A stretch of 64,000 nt of DNA, taken from Stutzerimonas stutzeri (lineage in GTDB: Bacteria; Pseudomonadota; Gammaproteobacteria; Pseudomonadales; Pseudomonadaceae). This document shows positions 17,319 through 24,912 of the stretch, piece after piece (the stretch's first letter is position 1; every line of letters begins with the position of its first letter). The stretch is taken from NCBI GenBank assembly GCA_002387205.1, contig DGLA01000016.1, positions 376,358 to 440,357 on the forward strand, read 5' to 3'. Made by a program: the position numbers and the translations under genes. A model generated the notes under the pieces. It ran no database searches. It saw only the letters and a program-made list of their open reading frames with translations, and was not told the origin of the DNA.

Positions 17319-17346
17319 TTGACCACACAAAATACGAACTTATAAT
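17319..17346 (+). promoter_or_regulatory. tRNA-Arg promoter
   Basis: TTGACC (17319-17324) and a perfect TATAAT (17341-17346) with a 16-base spacer, followed by GCGCACC, lie just upstream of the first tRNA-Arg. No equally good promoter lies in front of the second copy, so both are probably transcribed from here. Confidence 0.7.
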
Positions 17347-17359
17347 GCGCACCCTCAGT

Positions 17360-17436
17360 GCACTCATAGCTCAGCTGGATAGAGTACTCGGCTACGAACC
17401 GAGCGGTCGGAGGTTCGAATCCTCCTGAGTGCACCA
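17360..17436 (+). tRNA. tRNA-Arg (anticodon ACG), copy 1
   Basis: A 77-base tRNA with acceptor GCACTCA/TGAGTGC, anticodon ACG (read as inosine at the wobble base, so it decodes CGU, CGC and CGA), a standard T-arm and encoded CCA. Confidence 0.96.
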
Positions 17437-17507
17437 TATCAAGTAACAGGCAGCGATGCGTGTTACTAGCTTCAACCAGCGGTGATCTGGTTTATCAATC
17501 GCCATAT

Positions 17508-17584
17508 GCACTCATAGCTCAGCTGGATAGAGTACTCGGCTACGAACCGAGCGGTCGGAGGTTCGAATCCTCCTGAGTGCACCA
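17508..17584 (+). tRNA. tRNA-Arg (anticodon ACG), copy 2
   Basis: Identical in sequence to the copy at 17360-17436 and separated from it by 71 bases; a rho-independent terminator follows at once. It looks like a tandem duplication within a tRNA operon. Confidence 0.96.
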
Positions 17585-17590
17585 CACCGA

Positions 17591-17621
17591 AAGGGCCTGC
17601 AGAAATGCAGGCCCTTTTTAT
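17591..17621 (+). terminator. Rho-independent terminator of the tRNA operon
   Basis: An 11-base stem, AAGGGCCTGCA and TGCAGGCCCTT, with a GAAA loop followed by a thymine run. It lies 6 bases after the second tRNA-Arg and 10 bases from the end of the convergent DUF4124 gene, so it may serve both strands. Confidence 0.9.
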
Positions 17622-17631
17622 TTGGCCGAAA

Positions 17632-18123
17632 TCATGGTTTGCCACGAACGCAGCCATGCTCATCGAAGCTTACGGTGCGAGATCGACCTTCACGGCCTAC
17701 GTAGCGGTATTGCGTCTGCCCGTTGCGATTGACTATGCGGTCTGGTTTGCCGAAGGCGCTTTCAACGTCGTTGCGGGTCATCCCGGCGTGGATCTGCTGG
17801 TTTATGAGCGCGTTGCGCCTGGCTCTGCCGGTCAGCCTATTGCCGCAACCATCATCCTGCTCGCCAACTACCGTCAGCTCACGGCTTCCCCTCGATACCT
17901 GGCGCTTGCTAGCTGGCGTCGGCTTGGCCAGGGGTATGGCAGGCCCTGAGCCTGGGGTCTGGTTGACTACCCGTGTCGTCTGCGCCTCCTGACCGGCGGG
18001 GCAGCCTTGACGTGTCAGAGTGATTTGCCCTGCCTTATCGACGCAGCGATAGATGCTTGCTGCGTCCGAGTGGGTGGGCAGTAGTGTCAGCAGGCCAAAG
18101 CCTATCGAAGCCAGTGCTTTCAT
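17632..18123 (-). CDS. DUF4124-domain exported protein
   Basis: A 163-residue protein with a signal peptide (LASIGFGLLTLLPTHSDAA), a DUF4124 domain at the mature N-terminus (IYRCVDKAGQITLTRQGCP) and a C-terminal BamE/SmpA-like part (INQQIHAGMTRNDVESAFGKPD, then YRYVG). It is probably periplasmic and may act in the cell envelope, but no function is established. The start at 18123 has GAGGA upstream. Confidence 0.8.
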   Translation of the reverse strand: MKALASIGFGLLTLLPTHSDAASIYRCVDKAGQITLTRQGCPAGQEAQTTRVVNQTPGSGPAIPLAKPTPASKRQVSRGSRELTVVGEQDDGCGNRLTGRARRNALINQQIHAGMTRNDVESAFGKPDRIVNRNGQTQYRYVGREGRSRTVSFDEHGCVRGKP

Positions 18124-18442
18124 GGTCGTCCTCCTTGACGATTTGTGACGAGCCAGCCTAGTCAATAAATTCCTGTCCTGCAGTCGTGTCTTCCCGAGAT
18201 GTGAATGCGTCGACAATGGGTGGCGGCGGCTTTGGCAGTGGCGCCAGCTTGCATGCGGCGCTTGTATTGCTGGCGCGCATGGTCTGGATTCGTTGCTGCG
18301 ATGGTATTATCCGCAGTCCGCCTTCGGGCCTGTGGATTCCCTTTTCATGGATCTGCCCAGTAGCCGTTCAATTCCTGATTGCCAATCGCTTATGAATGAT
18401 TGATCCCCTGGCGTACTCCGACGGCTGGGGGTGGAGTGCGCC
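18124..18442. other. Intergenic region between divergent DUF4124 gene and mgtE
   Basis: About 320 bases with no convincing open frame. It must contain the two outward promoters, but I see no clear -35/-10 pair and no recognisable magnesium riboswitch structure. TATTAT occurs at 18305 without a good partner. Confidence 0.5.
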
Positions 18443-19891
18443 ATGATTGAAGTTGAAGCAAAAAAGCCGCAAGAAAGTCTTCAGGATCGCCTGGCGCAGG
18501 TCGTCGAGCTGCTGCATCGTCAGCGTATTGTCGAAGACCTGGCCCATCGTCAAAGTGCCGAGGGCGAACATCAGGAGCTGGTCGACAATCTGGTGCATCG
18601 CCAGAATCTTGTCGAGTTGCAGCGCAAGCTCGAAGCACTACATCCGGCCGACATCGCCCACATTCTCGAAGCGCTGCCGCTCGATGACCGGTTGACGGTT
18701 TGGCAACTGGTCAAGTCAGACCGGGATGGCGACATCCTGCTTGAAGTCTCGGATGCGGTTCGTGAAACGCTGATCGCTGACATGGACGATCATGAGCTTC
18801 TCGCGGCGGCGAAGGAGATGGATGCCGATGAGCTCGCGGACCTCGCTGCGGAGCTGCCGCGTGACGTCGTCCACGAGCTGATGGAAACCCTCGACGCACA
18901 GCAGCGCGAACGGGTGCGCTCTGCATTGTCCTACGAGGAGGATCGGGTCGGTGCGCTGATGGACTTCGAGATGGTGACCATCCGCGAGGATGTGAGCCTG
19001 GAAGTGGTGCTGCGTTATCTTCGCCGACTCAAGGAGTTGCCAGGGCACACTGACAAGCTCTTCGTCGTCGACTATGACGGTGTGCTCAAGGGTGTTCTGC
19101 CGATCAAGCGGTTGCTGGTCAATGACCCGGAAAAGCAGGTTGCCGAAGTCATGGCCAGTGATCCCGTCACCTTTCATCCGGACGAAGACGCCTACGAGGC
19201 GGCCCAGGCATTCGAGCGTTATGACCTGGTCTCCACTCCAGTGGTCGATAAGAGTGGCAAGCTCATTGGCCGTCTGACCATCGACGAAATGGTCGACCTC
19301 ATCCGTGAAGAAAGCGAAAGCGAAGTGCTGAACATGGCCGGTCTGCGCGAAGAAGAGGATATCTTCGCGTCGGTCTGGAAGTCGTTGCGTAACCGCTGGG
19401 CGTGGCTGGCTGTAAACCTCGTGACTGCCTTCGTGGCCTCGCGAGTAATCGGACTGTTCGACGGTTCGATCGAGAAGCTGGTGGCGCTTGCTGCATTGAT
19501 GCCCATTGTGGCGGGAATCGGTGGAAACTCCGGCAATCAGACGATCACCATGATCGTACGGGCGATGGCGCTGGATCAGATGGGTACCGGCAATAGCGCC
19601 CGCCTGCTGCGAAAGGAAGCGGGCGTCGGAATGCTGAACGGCCTGATATGGGGTGGCGTAATCGGGGTTGTCGTCTACTGGCTGTACGGCAGCTGGTCGC
19701 TGGGGGTCGTGATGACCGCGGCGATGACGCTGAACTTGCTGCTGGCGGCGCTCATGGGGGTCCTGATTCCTGTCACGCTGGCACGTATGGGGCGTGATCC
19801 TGCGCTGGGTGCGAGCGTGATGATCACTGCGGTGACTGACAGCGGCGGTTTCTTCATCTTTCTGGGCCTGGCTACGATCTTTCTTCTTTGA
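18443..19891 (+). CDS. mgtE: Magnesium transporter MgtE
   Basis: A 482-residue magnesium channel of the inner membrane. The cytoplasmic N domain with helical repeats comes first, then a CBS pair (VMASDPVTFHPDEDAYEAAQ ... STPVVDKSGKLIGRLT, residues ~200-295), then five membrane helices. The conserved pore segment PIVAGIGGNSGNQT and the terminal TDSGGFFIFLGLA are intact. The N and CBS domains sense cytoplasmic magnesium and gate the pore. The start at 18443 has GGAG six bases upstream. Confidence 0.94.
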   Translation: MIEVEAKKPQESLQDRLAQVVELLHRQRIVEDLAHRQSAEGEHQELVDNLVHRQNLVELQRKLEALHPADIAHILEALPLDDRLTVWQLVKSDRDGDILLEVSDAVRETLIADMDDHELLAAAKEMDADELADLAAELPRDVVHELMETLDAQQRERVRSALSYEEDRVGALMDFEMVTIREDVSLEVVLRYLRRLKELPGHTDKLFVVDYDGVLKGVLPIKRLLVNDPEKQVAEVMASDPVTFHPDEDAYEAAQAFERYDLVSTPVVDKSGKLIGRLTIDEMVDLIREESESEVLNMAGLREEEDIFASVWKSLRNRWAWLAVNLVTAFVASRVIGLFDGSIEKLVALAALMPIVAGIGGNSGNQTITMIVRAMALDQMGTGNSARLLRKEAGVGMLNGLIWGGVIGVVVYWLYGSWSLGVVMTAAMTLNLLLAALMGVLIPVTLARMGRDPALGASVMITAVTDSGGFFIFLGLATIFLL

Positions 19892-20029
19892 TCGCGATAG
19901 TGCGGCGATCTGGAGTTTGCCTTGCGCCTGTTTTTCGGGCTACTGTGCGGACGTTTCGCCATGGCGAAGCCTTCAATCATCGATGCGAATAACAGGTGGC
20001 CTGAGCTGCCGATTTAAAAGGGAGCCCCA

Positions 20030-20272
20030 ATGACGCCCAGCGAACTCCTGCTTGAAGGTGTCGAACTCATGCTGTTCGGCATCGGCTCGGTCTTTGCCTT
20101 CCTCGTTTTGTTGATCGGCTGCATTCGTTTGATGTCTCTCATCATCAGCCGCTTCGATACCGCACCGCTCGCTGCTCCGGCCCAGGCAGCCCCTGTTGTA
20201 GCCGACGCGGATGCCGACGTCCTTGCAGCCATCCAGGCTGCTATCCATCAGCACCGCACCCGTCGCGGGTGA
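20030..20272 (+). CDS. oadG: Oxaloacetate decarboxylase gamma subunit
   Basis: An 80-residue protein with one N-terminal membrane helix (LMLFGIGSVFAFLVLLIGCIRLMS) and a short alanine/proline-rich tail, the usual form of OadG, which holds the alpha and beta subunits together. GGGAG precedes the start. It leads oadG-oadA-oadB, with 24 and 10 bases between genes. Confidence 0.85.
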   Translation: MTPSELLLEGVELMLFGIGSVFAFLVLLIGCIRLMSLIISRFDTAPLAAPAQAAPVVADADADVLAAIQAAIHQHRTRRG

Positions 20273-20296
20273 CGCAGGAAAGGGAGCTCCTTCCAG

Positions 20297-22075
20297 ATGA
20301 CATCAGTAACCAAGCCGCTCGGCATTACCGACGTGGTGCTGCGTGACGCGCATCAATCCATCCTTGCTACCCGTGTTCGCCTCGAAGACATGCTGCCCAT
20401 TGCCGGCAAGCTCGATCAGGTCGGTTTCTGGTCTGTTGAATCCTGGGGTGGCGCGACGTTCGACGCATGCATACGGTATCTCGGCGAAGACCCTTGGGAG
20501 CGTATTCGCGAGTTGAAGAAGGCGATGCCCAGGACGCAGCAGCAAATGCTTTTGCGCGGGCAAAACCTGCTCGGCTACCGCCACTATGCGGACGATGTGG
20601 TAGAGAAATTCGTCGAGCGCGCGGCCTTCAATGGCGTCGATGTGTTCCGCGTGTTCGACGCGATGAATGACCCTCGCAACCTGGAAACGGCGTTGCGAGC
20701 GGTCAAGCGCCAGGGCAAGCATGCTCAGGGAACCATCTCCTATACCACCAGCCCCGTGCACACCCTGGACATGTGGGTCGACCTGGCCAAACAGATCGAG
20801 GACATGGGGGCCGACTCGGTCGCTATCAAGGACATGGCTGGTATCCTCGCGCCGTATACGGCCTATGAACTGGTTTCGCGGCTGAAGGCGAGCCTGTCCA
20901 TTCCTGTCCACATGCAGTGCCATGCAACTGCAGGCCTGTCGACGGCAGCCATCATGAAGGCTGTTGAGGCGGGCATCGACAATGTCGATACGGCGATCTC
21001 GTCCCTTTCGATGACATACGGGCATTCGCCGACCGAGTCGGTCGTCGCGATTTTTCAGGGCACCGGGCGTGACACCGGTCTGGATCTCGAATTGCTCGAA
21101 GAGATCGCTGCGTATTTTCGTGAGGTGCGCAGGAAATATGCGAGGTTCGAAGGCACGTTGAAGGGAGTGGACTCGCGGATTCTCGTCGCGCAGGTTCCTG
21201 GCGGCATGCTGACCAATATGGAGGGGCAACTGAAAGAGCAGGGCGCACTCGCCAAGTTCGATGAAGTGCTCGCTGAAATACCCAGGGTGCGCGAGGATCT
21301 CGGTTTCATTCCGCTGGTGACCCCGACGTCGCAAATCGTAGGCACCCAGGCGGTGATCAACGTGCTGACTGGGGAACGCTACAAGTCCATCACCAAGGAA
21401 ACCGCCGGTATCCTCAAAGGCGAGTATGGTTCGGCGCCCGCTCCGTTCAATACCGAGTTGCAAAAGCGCGTGCTCGACGGGGCTGAAGTTATTACCTGCC
21501 GTCCGGCCGACCTTCTGCAGCCGGAGATGGACAGGCTGTCAGCTGAGCTGAAAGGCCTGGCTCGGGAGAAAGGCATCAAGCTCGCTGCCGACGAGATCGA
21601 TGATGTGCTGACCTACGCGCTTTTTCCACAGATCGGCTTGAAGTTTCTCGAGAATCGCGGAAACCCCGATGCCTTCGAGCCTGCCCCTACCGGCCGGGAG
21701 CAGGCGCCTCGTGAGGCGGGTAAGCCTGAAGTCTATACCGTCGAAGTGAATGGCAAATCCTTTGTGGTACAGGTCAATGAAGGTGGAGATATCGAGGGCA
21801 TCAAGCCAGTCGGAACTACAGCGGGCAGCACGTCAGCGCCTGCCGCGCCAGCAGCTGGTTCGGGAGAGCCACAGCTGGCGCCGCTTGCGGGCAACATATT
21901 CAAGGTGCTGGTGCATGCTGGCCAGACGGTACAGGAGGGTGACCTAGTGATCATCCTTGAAGCCATGAAGATGGAAACCGAGATACGCGCATTCAAGGCC
22001 GGTACTGTCTCCGGCGTCAACGTCAAGGTCGGTGACGCGGTGTCCGTAGGCGACAGCCTGCTGACCATCGCTTAA
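20297..22075 (+). CDS. oadA: Oxaloacetate decarboxylase alpha subunit (biotin-containing)
   Basis: A 592-residue carboxyltransferase. The catalytic domain shows VVLRDAHQS, VAIKDMAG and MQCHATAG (metal ligands and the carboxylation lysine). A flexible alanine/proline linker (residues ~500-520) leads to the C-terminal biotinyl domain with EAMKMETE. It removes CO2 from oxaloacetate to its biotin; OadB then decarboxylates the biotin and exports sodium. The same fold serves pyruvate carboxylase subunit B, but the oadG and oadB neighbours favour the decarboxylase pump. Confidence 0.92.
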   Translation: MTSVTKPLGITDVVLRDAHQSILATRVRLEDMLPIAGKLDQVGFWSVESWGGATFDACIRYLGEDPWERIRELKKAMPRTQQQMLLRGQNLLGYRHYADDVVEKFVERAAFNGVDVFRVFDAMNDPRNLETALRAVKRQGKHAQGTISYTTSPVHTLDMWVDLAKQIEDMGADSVAIKDMAGILAPYTAYELVSRLKASLSIPVHMQCHATAGLSTAAIMKAVEAGIDNVDTAISSLSMTYGHSPTESVVAIFQGTGRDTGLDLELLEEIAAYFREVRRKYARFEGTLKGVDSRILVAQVPGGMLTNMEGQLKEQGALAKFDEVLAEIPRVREDLGFIPLVTPTSQIVGTQAVINVLTGERYKSITKETAGILKGEYGSAPAPFNTELQKRVLDGAEVITCRPADLLQPEMDRLSAELKGLAREKGIKLAADEIDDVLTYALFPQIGLKFLENRGNPDAFEPAPTGREQAPREAGKPEVYTVEVNGKSFVVQVNEGGDIEGIKPVGTTAGSTSAPAAPAAGSGEPQLAPLAGNIFKVLVHAGQTVQEGDLVIILEAMKMETEIRAFKAGTVSGVNVKVGDAVSVGDSLLTIA

Positions 22076-22085
22076 GGAGTGTTAC

Positions 22086-23222
22086 ATGGATAAGTTGCTA
22101 ACGCTCTGGCACAGCACCGGCTTGTATCATCTGGAGCCGGGACAGCTCCTGATGATGGTGGTGTGCCTGGCGCTCATCTATCTGGCAATCCGCAAAGGCT
22201 TCGAGCCGTTGCTGCTGATCCCGATTGGCTTTGGCGGGTTGCTGGCCAACATTCCTGTCGCCAACATGGCTGAGGGTGCGGGCGTTCTGCATCTTTTCTA
22301 TGAGGTGGGTCTTCCAACCAGCGTCTTTCCGCTGCTGATCTTCATGGGCGTGGGGGCAATGACCGATTTCGGTCCCATGCTCGCAAACCCCAAGACGCTT
22401 TTGCTCGGCGCTGCTGCTCAGTTCGGAATCTTCGCAACGCTGCTCGGCGCGTTGGCCCTGGCTGCGGCAGGAATACCGGGGATGGAATTCACGATGCGCG
22501 AAGCGGCGTCGATAGCAATCATCGGAGGGGCTGACGGCCCTACATCCATCTTTGTTACGGCCAAGCTCGCTCCGCATCTGCTCGGTCCGATTGCTGTGGC
22601 GGCTTACTCGTACATGGCGCTGGTCCCGTTGATCCAGCCGCCCATCATGCGTGCGCTGACCAGCAAGGAAGAGCGCTCCATCGTTATGAAGCAGCTTCGC
22701 CATGTAGGACAGGTTGAGAAAATCGTGTTTCCTCTCATGTTGGCGTTGCTTATCGGCATGCTTCTTCCAGATGCTGCACCGCTGGTGGGCATGTTTGCAT
22801 TCGGCAACCTGCTGCGCGAGTGCGGGGTAGTCGATCGCCTGGCCGACACGACTCGAAATGCGCTGATCAACATCGTCACCATCGCGCTCGGTCTGACTGT
22901 AGGTTCCAAGCTTTCTGCCGACGCCTTCTTGCAGATGAAGACGCTGGGAATCCTGGTTCTTGGTATGGTTGCGTTCTGCGGAGGTACGGCTGCTGGCGTA
23001 CTGATGGCGAAAGTCATGAACCTGTTCAGTCACAACAAGATCAATCCCTTGATCGGCGCAGCGGGTGTATCAGCCGTGCCCATGGCTGCCCGCGTATCGA
23101 ACAAGGTAGGTCTCGAGGCCAACCCCCAGAATTTCCTGCTGATGCATGCGATGGGGCCAAACGTGGCGGGTGTGATCGGTTCAGCGGTGGCCGCCGGGAT
23201 TCTGCTTAATTTTGTAGGCTGA
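22086..23222 (+). CDS. oadB: Oxaloacetate decarboxylase beta subunit (sodium pump)
   Basis: A 378-residue integral membrane protein that couples carboxybiotin decarboxylation to sodium export. The family motifs MGVGAMTDFGPMLANP, IIGGADGPTSIF and GNLLRECGVVDRL are all present, as is the terminal HAMGPNVAGVIGSA segment. It belongs to oadGAB and is followed by a strong palindromic hairpin. Confidence 0.93.
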   Translation: MDKLLTLWHSTGLYHLEPGQLLMMVVCLALIYLAIRKGFEPLLLIPIGFGGLLANIPVANMAEGAGVLHLFYEVGLPTSVFPLLIFMGVGAMTDFGPMLANPKTLLLGAAAQFGIFATLLGALALAAAGIPGMEFTMREAASIAIIGGADGPTSIFVTAKLAPHLLGPIAVAAYSYMALVPLIQPPIMRALTSKEERSIVMKQLRHVGQVEKIVFPLMLALLIGMLLPDAAPLVGMFAFGNLLRECGVVDRLADTTRNALINIVTIALGLTVGSKLSADAFLQMKTLGILVLGMVAFCGGTAAGVLMAKVMNLFSHNKINPLIGAAGVSAVPMAARVSNKVGLEANPQNFLLMHAMGPNVAGVIGSAVAAGILLNFVG

Positions 23223-23261
23223 ACCCTTCGGATAAGACCTGGCTAGGCCAGCGAGCTGTAA

Positions 23262-23302
23262 ATACAACAATGCCCGCATAGCGAAAGCGGGCATTGTTGT
23301 AT
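23262..23302. terminator. Strong bidirectional hairpin after oadB
   Basis: A perfect 16-base inverted repeat (ATACAACAATGCCCGC and its complement, loop of 9) begins 39 bases after oadB and lies between the ends of oadB (+) and amrZ (-). The 3' arm is rich in T (TTGTTGTAT), so it may terminate both transcripts. Confidence 0.75.
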
Positions 23303-23436
23303 CAAACGCTACGAAACAGGAAAGATAGACGGAGCTGATAGCTCCTTGGCGGAGCAGGCCGCTCGACCTTGGTACGCAAACGCCCTGGGGCTCGGGCATT
23401 GGCGCTCAAGCGCAGGCTGCAGGCCTCAGGGGAGAA

Positions 23437-23763
23437 TCACTCCTCTTCTTTCGGTGCTTCGGTATCCTGCGCAATAAGCGCAATGAGTGCGTTCTGCTGG
23501 CGATGAGCAAGCTGACGGAATCGCTGGAGCAGCTCGCGCTCATGCAACGTCAGTTCAGGGCTATCCAGGCGCATGTTCAGGTCATCGTCCAGTGCACCTT
23601 CTTGTAGAAGGCTCTGCTCGAGGCGAGCGATTATCTCGGAATTCATGCTGCGGTGATGGTTGCGTGCGACCTCAGCAATGCGTTCACGCATGCCATCGGG
23701 GAGCCGAACCACGAATTTGTCAGCCGTACGGCTGGAATAAACTGCCTGCTTCATAGGGCGCAT
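23437..23763 (-). CDS. amrZ: Ribbon-helix-helix regulator AmrZ (AlgZ)
   Basis: A 108-residue DNA-binding protein with an Arc-type ribbon-helix-helix fold: SSRTADKFVVRLPDGMRE (beta strand), IAEVARNHHRSMNSEIIARLE (helices) and a C-terminal oligomerisation region. It matches the Pseudomonas AmrZ/AlgZ protein over its whole length as I recall it. AmrZ activates alginate genes and represses flagellar and its own transcription in P. aeruginosa. A promoter with an overlapping palindrome is visible upstream (23887-23939). Confidence 0.9.
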   Translation of the reverse strand: MRPMKQAVYSSRTADKFVVRLPDGMRERIAEVARNHHRSMNSEIIARLEQSLLQEGALDDDLNMRLDSPELTLHERELLQRFRQLAHRQQNALIALIAQDTEAPKEEE

Positions 23764-23886
23764 AGTTAACCGGATAGTCAGGTGGGCGATGGTGGCTTAT
23801 TGCCGTTCTAGTCACCGGTCTGACAACCGAACAGGGTCGCCTGTTCCGCGACCTGCTTAAAAGATACCGGCGGTTTGATGGCGCCA

Positions 23887-23914
23887 ATTATAAGGCGCGA
23901 AAATGAGGTGTAAA
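23887..23914 (-). promoter_or_regulatory. Putative amrZ promoter
   Basis: On the minus strand, TTTACA (23914-23909) and TATAAT (23892-23887) are spaced by 16 bases, a near-consensus housekeeping promoter about 120 bases upstream of amrZ. The -10 is embedded in a short GC-flanked dyad (GGCGCC...GGCGC). Confidence 0.6.
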
Positions 23915-23939
23915 GGTCCCGTGATGTCACGGTGCCTTT
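23912..23939. other. Palindrome overlapping the amrZ -35 region
   Basis: A 28-base imperfect palindrome centred on GATGTC with 11 of 14 matching positions per arm (AAAGG..CCGTGA and TCACGG..CCTTT). It may be an operator for amrZ or a terminator of the small gene at 23971, which ends 31 bases away. Confidence 0.5.
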
Positions 23940-23970
23940 ATTGTGACCCAATACCGGTCTTTTGGGTCTA

Positions 23971-24153
23971 TTAGCGCAAAATTGGATCGAACTTGATCCG
24001 CTTGCCTATAAGCAGCGAGCCAACAAGCATCAGGCCGAACACGCTAGCTGCTACCTTGGCTGCCAGTTCCCAGGAACCGCTGAGGTCAGCGCTTACGCTT
24101 GCCAATCCACAGGCTACGCAAAGGACCAGTAACACCAAACTTGAATGAGACAT
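23971..24153 (-). CDS. Small two-helix membrane protein, unknown function
   Basis: A 60-residue protein with two hydrophobic segments (SLVLLVLCVACGLASVSA and VAASVFGLMLVGSLLIG) and a basic C-terminus KRIKFDPILR. It has a plausible start with GGGAGA ten bases upstream. I do not recognise a named family, but the size and pattern look like a genuine small inner-membrane protein of Pseudomonas. Confidence 0.65.
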   Translation of the reverse strand: MSHSSLVLLVLCVACGLASVSADLSGSWELAAKVAASVFGLMLVGSLLIGKRIKFDPILR

Positions 24154-24197
24154 TGCCGTTCATCTCCCTGATAGAACCCTGATGGCAGGTAACAGTC

Positions 24198-24410
24198 TTA
24201 AAAAACCCAACGCTGAGGCTGCGCCGGCAACAAGGTGTCGAGGCTGCTATTGATTGGTGCTGGTGAATTCAGGCGTTGGACCATGCTATAGGTTTCAACA
24301 CTCGGTACTGCCGCGGGCTGCGAGGTTTCCATAACCGGTCTTAAGTCCTGAAGTTGCAATGCAACAGCGCCCAATATGGCGGGGCCAAGCAAGTAGGCTA
24401 GGCGTGGCAT
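24198..24410 (-). CDS. Small exported or membrane-anchored protein, unknown function
   Basis: A 70-residue protein with an N-terminal hydrophobic segment (AYLLGPAILGAVALQL) and a short polar tail ending PAQPQRWVF. GGAGA precedes the ATG at 24410. A sigma-54-like promoter (24448-24463) stands 38 bases upstream, which supports it being a real gene. Function and family are unknown. Confidence 0.6.
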   Translation of the reverse strand: MPRLAYLLGPAILGAVALQLQDLRPVMETSQPAAVPSVETYSMVQRLNSPAPINSSLDTLLPAQPQRWVF

Positions 24411-24447
24411 AGGCGTCTCCTTCGCGTAAGTTGATAGCTTACTTGAG

Positions 24448-24463
24448 AGCATATGGCGTGCCA
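24448..24463 (-). promoter_or_regulatory. Sigma-54-like promoter of the 70-residue protein gene
   Basis: Minus-strand TGGCACGCCATATGCT has the -24 GG and -12 GC at exactly ten bases apart and differs from TGGCACG-N4-TTGCW at one position. Transcription would begin near 24437, leaving a 26-base leader with the ribosome-binding site. Confidence 0.55.
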
Positions 24464-24647
24464 GCTTTAATCAATAAAAAGTACTTATAAAACAAAGACT
24501 TATAGCGATGCGCTTGCCTTCAGCATTGCGCTTTGCAAGATGGCGCTTCAATGGCTCGTGCAATATGCAATCTCTCCGAGCCATGCAGATCTTTTCCTGT
24601 TAAGCGGTTAGAGCTCCGCCAATCCAGGCTGGATCAGCTTGGTCTGC

Positions 24648-24676
24648 ATGACAAACGTAACGAGTGCCGCTAAGAT
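24648..24676 (+). promoter_or_regulatory. tRNA-Arg(CCT) promoter
   Basis: ATGACA (24648-24653) and TAAGAT (24671-24676) with a 17-base spacer and a GC-rich discriminator just upstream of the tRNA. Confidence 0.5.
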
Positions 24677-24689
24677 GCTGCCCGCACCC

Positions 24690-24766
24690 GTCCCAGTAGC
24701 TCAATTGGATAGAGCATCCCCCTCCTAAGGGGAAGGTTGTGAGTTCGAACCTCGCCTGGGACACCA
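24690..24766 (+). tRNA. tRNA-Arg (anticodon CCT)
   Basis: A 77-base tRNA with acceptor GTCCCAG/CTGGGAC, anticodon CCT (reads AGG), GTTCGAAC in the T-arm and encoded CCA. tRNA-Arg genes are frequent phage attachment sites, but no integrase or repeated 3' end is seen nearby. Confidence 0.95.
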
Positions 24767-24773
24767 GCCTCTT

Positions 24774-24803
24774 CAGCGGCAGGGGTCTAACCCCCGTCGC
24801 TGT
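24774..24803 (+). terminator. Hairpin after tRNA-Arg(CCT)
   Basis: CAGCGGCAGGGGT can pair with ACCCCCGTCGCTG with one mismatch and one wobble around a short loop, 8 bases after the tRNA. No thymine tract follows, so it is a weak terminator candidate or a processing structure. Confidence 0.4.
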
Positions 24804-24912
24804 CTACTCTACTGGCTGTATCGGATGCGCTGTTCGCGCTATCTGGCCCGGCGGCGTATTTTTGCTCCGATGCAGACCGCATCGGCGCGACATCAATCTT
24901 GAATATCCGGAC

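Noticed and set aside
18124..18442. Magnesium riboswitch before mgtE
   Set aside because: No stable multi-stem structure resembling the known magnesium-sensing leaders could be read; pairing is short and unconvincing.
20303..21463. 386-residue minus-strand open frame opposite oadA
   Set aside because: Antisense to a clear OadA; no domain or start signal.
24690..24766. tRNA-Arg(CCT) as an attachment site of an integrated element
   Set aside because: No integrase, no repeat of the tRNA 3' end, and the neighbouring genes are core flagellar genes.
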